From CAVSVP01 sp963731125 (GTDB taxonomy: Bacteria; Pseudomonadota; Gammaproteobacteria; Competibacterales; Competibacteraceae), in contig CAVSVP010000003.1 in assembly GCA_963731125.1 (NCBI GenBank), positions 1-27,417 of the forward strand: a DNA stretch of 27,417 nt. Reading direction: 5' to 3'. Below, in pieces: positions 23,049-27,417 of the stretch; the stretch's first letter is position 1; every line of letters starts with the position of its first letter. The position numbers and the translations under genes were made by a program. The notes beneath the pieces were generated by a model. That model was not told the DNA's origin. It saw only the letters and a list, made by a program, of their open reading frames with translations, and searched no databases.

Positions 23049-23255
23049 TTACCTGGCGGCCTTCACCATGGTGGCTTGCGGACCTTTAGGACCGGCTTTA
23101 GAGTCAAACTCGACCCGCTGGCCTTCAGCGAGGGTACGAAACCCCTTGCCCTCAATGGTGGAATAGTGCACAAACACGTCGTTGCTGCCATCCTCGGGAG
23201 CAATAAAACCGAAACCCTTCGCTTCGTCAAACCACTTAACAGTTCCAATACGCAT
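23049..23255 (-). CDS. Cold-shock-domain protein (CspA family)
   Basis: A 68-residue single cold-shock domain that binds single-stranded RNA/DNA and melts mRNA structure. RNP1 is KGFGFIAP and RNP2 is VFVHYS; the usual opening GTVKWFDEAKG and the closing VEFDSKAGPKGPQATMV are present. The frame is open to a TTG at 23276, but ATG 23253-23255 gives the standard N-terminus MRIGTVKWF and has GAGGTT nine bases upstream. Paralogues of this type may be constitutive or cold-induced; a long untranslated leader (the gap to hrpA is 345 bp) would permit thermosensing, but no cold box is evident to me. A strong terminator follows the gene. Confidence 0.96.
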   Translation of the reverse strand: MRIGTVKWFDEAKGFGFIAPEDGSNDVFVHYSTIEGKGFRTLAEGQRVEFDSKAGPKGPQATMVKAAR

Positions 23256-23600
23256 GAAACAATAAACCTCAAACAAACAAATTTACAGCTTCGCCGAAAC
23301 GCTAAAATGCCGCTTTATAAATGTCATTACTGATGATTATGCTGCGGTACTAGAGAGGATCGACTTCGGAGGGTCAGTGACCAGGGCGAGCCGGCCGCTG
23401 CCCACCCGCGACAGTACGCTAAAGTTAGGGTAACTGCAAGAAAAATGTTTATGCAAGCACATAAGGCCTTTGCCCGCCGCACCGCTTCGAATCCGCCATT
23501 GTTGACGTGATACTTTTGCTTTAAGAAATAAACCTACGATATCTCGATTCAATTCACTTCAATTCAATTCACTATTGCCATTGCGTACAAAGATCATATC
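23256..23600. other. 345-bp intergenic region between divergent csp and hrpA
   Basis: Holds the promoters and leaders of two divergent genes. Toward hrpA, TTGACG (23502-23507) and GAAATA (23525-23530) with a 17-bp spacer are a possible promoter. Near 23546-23572 the pentamer-like unit TTCAA/TTCAC repeats (ATTCAATTCACTTCAATTC and continuing), an AT-rich direct repeat in the hrpA leader. Toward csp, TATAAA-like sequence occurs near 23312 on the minus strand without a convincing -35. The minus-strand open frame at 23337-23552 has no family features and no ribosome site. Confidence 0.5.
23502..23530 (+). promoter_or_regulatory. Candidate promoter for hrpA
   Basis: TTGACG at 23502-23507 matches five of six -35 bases. 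GAAATA at 23525-23530 is a weak -10, with a 17-bp spacer. A start near 23537 would place the TTCAA repeats inside a leader of about 64 nt. Confidence 0.3.
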
Positions 23601-26600
23601 GTGCAAGAGACACTCAATGCCCTGCAAACCAGCCTTAACGATTGCCTGTCCCGGGATCGCAGCGCGCTGCACCGCCGCCTGCAAGGTCTATGGCGACGCC
23701 TGCGCGACGGAAAACCCATCGACCGGGGCCTGGAACAGCTTAGCGCCGCCCTGGCTACTTCCCAAGCCTGCCGGCAACAACGCCGTGCTGCGCTGCCTAC
23801 GCCGACCTTCCCCGACGAGCTACCGGTCACTCAGCGTCGCGATGAAATCGCTGCCGCCATGCGCGACAATCAAGTGGTGGTCATCTGCGGTGAAACCGGC
23901 TCCGGCAAAACCACTCAGCTTCCCAAGATCTGTCTGTCTCTAGGGTTAGGGGCGGCCGGCCTGATCGGTCATACTCAGCCGCGCCGCATTGCCGCCCGTA
24001 GCGTAGCGGCCCGCCTCGCTGAGGAGCTAAACACCGACATTGGCGGCCTGGTGGGTTACAAGGTGCGTTTTAGCGATCGCTTGGGTCCGGATACCGCGAT
24101 CAAACTGATGACCGACGGTATTTTGTTGGCGGAAACCCAAAGCGACCGAAATCTGGAACAATACGAAGTCATTATCATCGATGAAGCCCATGAACGCAGC
24201 CTCAATATCGATTTTCTGCTGGGTTACCTGCACCGCCTGTTACCCCGGCGGCCAGACTTAAAAATCATCATTACTTCGGCGACCATCGACCCGGAGCGGT
24301 TTTCGCATCATTTCAACAATGCTCCTATTATCGAAGTGTCGGGCCGGACCTACCCCGTGGAGATCCGCTACCGGCCCCTAAGCGCTAGTGATGAAGACGA
24401 GCGCGACCGGGATTTGCAGCAGGCTATTTTAGAGGCCGTGGACGAAGCGTCCCGGATTGACCGGGGCGATATTCTCATTTTTCTCAGCGGTGAGCGGGAA
24501 ATCCGCGAAGCGGCGGAAAATCTCCGCCACCACCATCCCCCCGATACCGAAATTCTGCCCCTTTATGCAAGGTTGTCCGCCGCCGAGCAAAACCGGGTCT
24601 TCCAGCCTCATCACCGCCGCCGTATCGTATTAGCGACTAACGTCGCGGAGACGTCTTTGACGGTGCCCGGCATCCGTTATGTGATCGACCCCGGTACGGC
24701 CCGCATCAGCCGTTACAGCCATCGCAGCAAGGTACAGCGCCTGCCCATTGAAAAAATCTCCCAGGCCAGCGCCAATCAGCGGGCCGGACGCTGCGGCAGG
24801 ATCAGCGCCGGAATATGCATCCGCCTCTATGCCGAGGAAGATTTTCAGTGCCGTCCGGCGTTTACCGATCCGGAAATCCTGCGGACTAACCTGGCAGCGG
24901 TCATTCTGCAGATGTGCGTGCTACGGTTGGGCGACATGGAGGTGTTTCCCTTTGTAGACCCGCCCGATGCTCGGCTGGTGTCGGATGGTTTTAAGCTGCT
25001 GTTTGAGCTGGGAGCGGTGGATGAACACTGGCAAGTGACGGAACTGGGCCGCCAGCTGGCGAGGTTGCCTATCGATCCGCGCTTGGGGCGGATGATCCTG
25101 GCGGCTCGTGCAGAGAGTTGCCTTAGTGAGGTATTGGTCATCGCCAGCGCGCTAGCCATCCAGGACCCCCGGGAGCGGCCGCTGGATAAGCAGCAAGCCG
25201 CCGACGAAAGGCATCGGCGATTTCGCGACGAGCGTTCGGATTTCCAGGCACTGCTCAATTTATGGACCTATTTTCGCGAACAAGCCCGCCATCTCTCCAG
25301 GAATAAGCTACGCAACCAGTGCCGGGAAGACTTTCTGTCCTTTGTGCGCCTGCGCGAATGGTACGATCTTCATCAGGAGTTGCATGCCTTGGTAACGGAA
25401 ATGGGGATGCGTCCCAACACCGAACCCGCCGCCTATGAGCCCCTACACCGGGCCTTACTGACGGGTTTGCTGGGTCATCTGGGCGTTAAACAGGAGGATC
25501 AATCCTGGCTCGGCGCCCGCAATCGGAAATTTTATCTATTCCCAGGGTCCGGCCTCTTTAAAAAGGGACCCAAGTGGGTCATGGCCGCCGAGTTGGTGGA
25601 AACCAGCAAACTGTACGCCCGTAGCGTGGCTCGCATAGAGCCAAACTGGATTGAAGCGTTGGCCGGCCACTTGGTCAAGCGCAGCTATTCCGAACCCCAT
25701 TGGGAAAAACGGCCGGCTCAGGTAGCGGCGCTAGAGCGGGTCACCTTATACGGTCTACCCATTGTGGTGGGTCGTAAGGTCAATTTTGGACCCCTCGATC
25801 CCGTGCTTTCCCGGGAGATCTTTATCCGCCATGCGCTGGTGCAGCAGGAATATTCTAGTAAGGCACCGTTTTTTATCCATAACCGCAAACTCATTGCGGC
25901 GGTGGAAGAACTGGAGGTCAAGGGCCGCCGTCGGGACGTGCTGGTGGCCGAGGAGGAGCTATTTCGGTTTTACGACGAGCGCATTCCCGCCGGCATTTAC
26001 AGCGGCCCCCGCTTTGAAAAGTGGCGCCGGCAGGCAGAGCGTAGCAACCCCCGCCTGCTGTACCTGACCCTAGACAGTTTGATGGCCCATGCCGCGGCGG
26101 ACATTACCCCGGAACAGTTTCCGGATTATCTGGCAATGAACGATATGCAACTGCCCCTGTCCTACCGATTCGAACCGGGAGAAAAAGACGACGGAGTCAC
26201 GTTGACTATCCCTCTGGCGGCCCTGAATCAGCTCGAGATGCGGCGCCTGGAGTGGCTGGTGCCGGGATTGCTGGATAAGCGCATGGCCGCCCTGCTGAAG
26301 TCCCTGCCCAAGGCATTGCGTCGGCATTTCGTGCCGGTTCCCAACTACGTTGCCGTGTTGATGGAAACCTTAACGCCCGGCAACACTTCTCTGACCGAAG
26401 CCATGGCGACGCAGTTGGCCAAGATTACCGGCGTGGCAATCCCGCCGGATGCCTGGCGCCCGGAAGCCGTGCCACCCCATTTGCAGATGCGTATTCGGGT
26501 CATCGACGCCGACGGTAAGGTACTAGACACCGGGCGCGATCTAGCAACCGTTAGACAGCATCTGCAAGGGCGAGCCCGGGAAAGCTTTGCCGCTCTGCCG

Positions 26601-27417
26601 ACGCCGGAGTTCGAGCGGGACGACGTCAAAGACTGGGATTTCGGTGAGCTTCCCGATACGGTGGAGTTTACTCGCAATCAGATCCGACTGAAGGGTTATC
26701 CGGCACTGATGGTACAAGCAAATGGCAGTGTGGCGCTGCGCCTAGTGGATTCTCCCGAGCGCGCTGAACAAACGCTGCGGGCGGGCCTGCGGCGGCTTAT
26801 CATGCTACGGCTAAGGGATAAGATCAGATATTTAAAGCGGAATTTACCGGATTTCCAGACCATGAGCCTGTATTTTGTGCGGGTAGGTAACCAGGAAGCA
26901 CTGCGTGAGGATTTGCTGACGGCGATTTTGGATCAGGCTTTTCTTGACGAAACACTGTTGCCTCGCGACCGAGCGGCATTCGCTGCCTGCCTGGAGCGCG
27001 GCAAAGCGCGCCTGCTGGAGGTCGCCAACGAAATCTGCGGTTTGGTTGGCCAGGCGCTGGCGACCTATCATGAGGTGCGTAAGCTACTCAACGGAGATAT
27101 CCCGTTTAGCTGGCAAGAAGTCGCGGAGGATATTTGGGAACAACTGGATTGGCTGGTATATCCCGGCTTCGTGACGCACACTCCCGATCCCTGGCTGCAG
27201 CATCTGCCCCGTTATCTCAAGGCGATTCAGGTACGCCTGCACAAACTGAAACAAACCCCCGACAAGGACCGCCAGCGTCGGGGGGAAATCGGCTGGCTCT
27301 GGGAGAAATACAAACGCCAGCACCGGCATAATGTTGCGCAGGACATCCACGATCCCCAACTGGAGCAATTTCGCTGGATGCTGGAAGAACTGCGGGTTTC
27401 GCTGTTTGCCCAGGAAC
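23601..27417 (+). CDS. hrpA: ATP-dependent RNA helicase HrpA (3' end cut by window)
   Basis: A DEAH-box RNA helicase, 1272 codons visible, against about 1300 residues in E. coli, so only the last few dozen residues are missing. Motif I GETGSGKTT is at residues 97-105, with TQPRRIAA (Ia), DEAH at 194-197 (II), SAT (III), NVAETSLTVPGIRYVID (V) and QRAGRCGR (VI) following. The winged-helix, ratchet and OB-fold regions come next, then a long C-terminal region typical of HrpA (DUF3418; LPDTVEFTRNQIRLKGYPAL). Work in E. coli links HrpA to mRNA processing and to rescue of stalled or collided ribosomes. The start is GTG at 23601: it gives MQETLNALQTSLNDCLSRDR, aligned with the E. coli N-terminus, and no in-frame ATG lies upstream. 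Ribosome site weak. Divergent from csp. Confidence 0.95.
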   Translation, partial: MQETLNALQTSLNDCLSRDRSALHRRLQGLWRRLRDGKPIDRGLEQLSAALATSQACRQQRRAALPTPTFPDELPVTQRRDEIAAAMRDNQVVVICGETGSGKTTQLPKICLSLGLGAAGLIGHTQPRRIAARSVAARLAEELNTDIGGLVGYKVRFSDRLGPDTAIKLMTDGILLAETQSDRNLEQYEVIIIDEAHERSLNIDFLLGYLHRLLPRRPDLKIIITSATIDPERFSHHFNNAPIIEVSGRTYPVEIRYRPLSASDEDERDRDLQQAILEAVDEASRIDRGDILIFLSGEREIREAAENLRHHHPPDTEILPLYARLSAAEQNRVFQPHHRRRIVLATNVAETSLTVPGIRYVIDPGTARISRYSHRSKVQRLPIEKISQASANQRAGRCGRISAGICIRLYAEEDFQCRPAFTDPEILRTNLAAVILQMCVLRLGDMEVFPFVDPPDARLVSDGFKLLFELGAVDEHWQVTELGRQLARLPIDPRLGRMILAARAESCLSEVLVIASALAIQDPRERPLDKQQAADERHRRFRDERSDFQALLNLWTYFREQARHLSRNKLRNQCREDFLSFVRLREWYDLHQELHALVTEMGMRPNTEPAAYEPLHRALLTGLLGHLGVKQEDQSWLGARNRKFYLFPGSGLFKKGPKWVMAAELVETSKLYARSVARIEPNWIEALAGHLVKRSYSEPHWEKRPAQVAALERVTLYGLPIVVGRKVNFGPLDPVLSREIFIRHALVQQEYSSKAPFFIHNRKLIAAVEELEVKGRRRDVLVAEEELFRFYDERIPAGIYSGPRFEKWRRQAERSNPRLLYLTLDSLMAHAAADITPEQFPDYLAMNDMQLPLSYRFEPGEKDDGVTLTIPLAALNQLEMRRLEWLVPGLLDKRMAALLKSLPKALRRHFVPVPNYVAVLMETLTPGNTSLTEAMATQLAKITGVAIPPDAWRPEAVPPHLQMRIRVIDADGKVLDTGRDLATVRQHLQGRARESFAALPTPEFERDDVKDWDFGELPDTVEFTRNQIRLKGYPALMVQANGSVALRLVDSPERAEQTLRAGLRRLIMLRLRDKIRYLKRNLPDFQTMSLYFVRVGNQEALREDLLTAILDQAFLDETLLPRDRAAFAACLERGKARLLEVANEICGLVGQALATYHEVRKLLNGDIPFSWQEVAEDIWEQLDWLVYPGFVTHTPDPWLQHLPRYLKAIQVRLHKLKQTPDKDRQRRGEIGWLWEKYKRQHRHNVAQDIHDPQLEQFRWMLEELRVSLFAQE

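Noticed and set aside
23337..23552. 71-residue minus-strand open frame between csp and hrpA
   Set aside because: No family motif, no ribosome site, and it overlaps the likely hrpA promoter.
1..27417. CRISPR array, tRNA, rRNA, prophage or toxin-antitoxin modules
   Set aside because: No regularly spaced repeats, no cloverleaf or rRNA-like stretch, and no phage or small paired-toxin genes were recognised when reading both strands.

Overview
This is a 27.4 kb chromosomal window from a gammaproteobacterium. The evidence is a full-length HrpA-type helicase with its long C-terminal region, AcpH, PepN of the enterobacterial type, a bacterial thiopurine/tellurite methyltransferase, a class I PHA synthase with phasin, and a REP-like GCGAGC-TT-GCTCGC palindrome pair. 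A Nitrosococcus-like, methylotroph-like or other purple-sulfur-related lineage is possible, but I cannot fix the genus by reading. Most of the window is ordinary housekeeping and metabolism, with a few accessory insertions.

Layout. Positions 16-901 hold an intact-looking 886 bp IS5-family element with matching ends, a TTA target duplication and a transposase split by a -1 frameshift at an A5G6 run. Just beyond it, on the minus strand, is a single-gene TerD plus vWA (TerF-like) fusion (919-2373). Divergent from that are acpH (2448-3062) and pepN (3199-5874). A small PHA granule locus follows: phasin phaP (5993-6445), a perfect 15-bp hairpin, then class I phaC (6583-8382). A four-gene minus-strand operon (11760 down to 8401) encodes a cysteine hydrolase of the isochorismatase fold, an SDR oxidoreductase, a TPMT-type methyltransferase and an MFS transporter, the last two overlapping by ATGA. 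On the plus strand is a GH65 glycoside phosphorylase (11958-14327). It converges on an RND efflux pair (adaptor 18634-17537, pump 17540-14427, again an ATGA overlap).

The most unusual gene is at 18869-20743. It encodes a leaderless GH5 enzyme whose motifs look like the fungal cytosolic glucocerebrosidase/sterylglucosidase group (EGCrP2/Egh1, GH5_12) rather than bacterial cellulases. Directly downstream is a 167-nt nested inverted-repeat element (20797-20963). Its outer arms are REP-like, and its apex carries two GGA motifs that match the CsrA/RsmA binding consensus.

The right side is core biology: typA/bipA (minus), a cspA-family gene with a clear terminator (minus), and hrpA (plus), which runs off the window end about 30 residues before the length expected from E. 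coli.

Working together: phaP and phaC form and coat PHA granules, and the RND pair needs an outer-membrane channel encoded elsewhere. The SDR/hydrolase/TPMT/MFS operon looks like a small detoxification or modify-and-export unit, but its substrate cannot be read from sequence. I found no tRNA, rRNA, CRISPR array or prophage.
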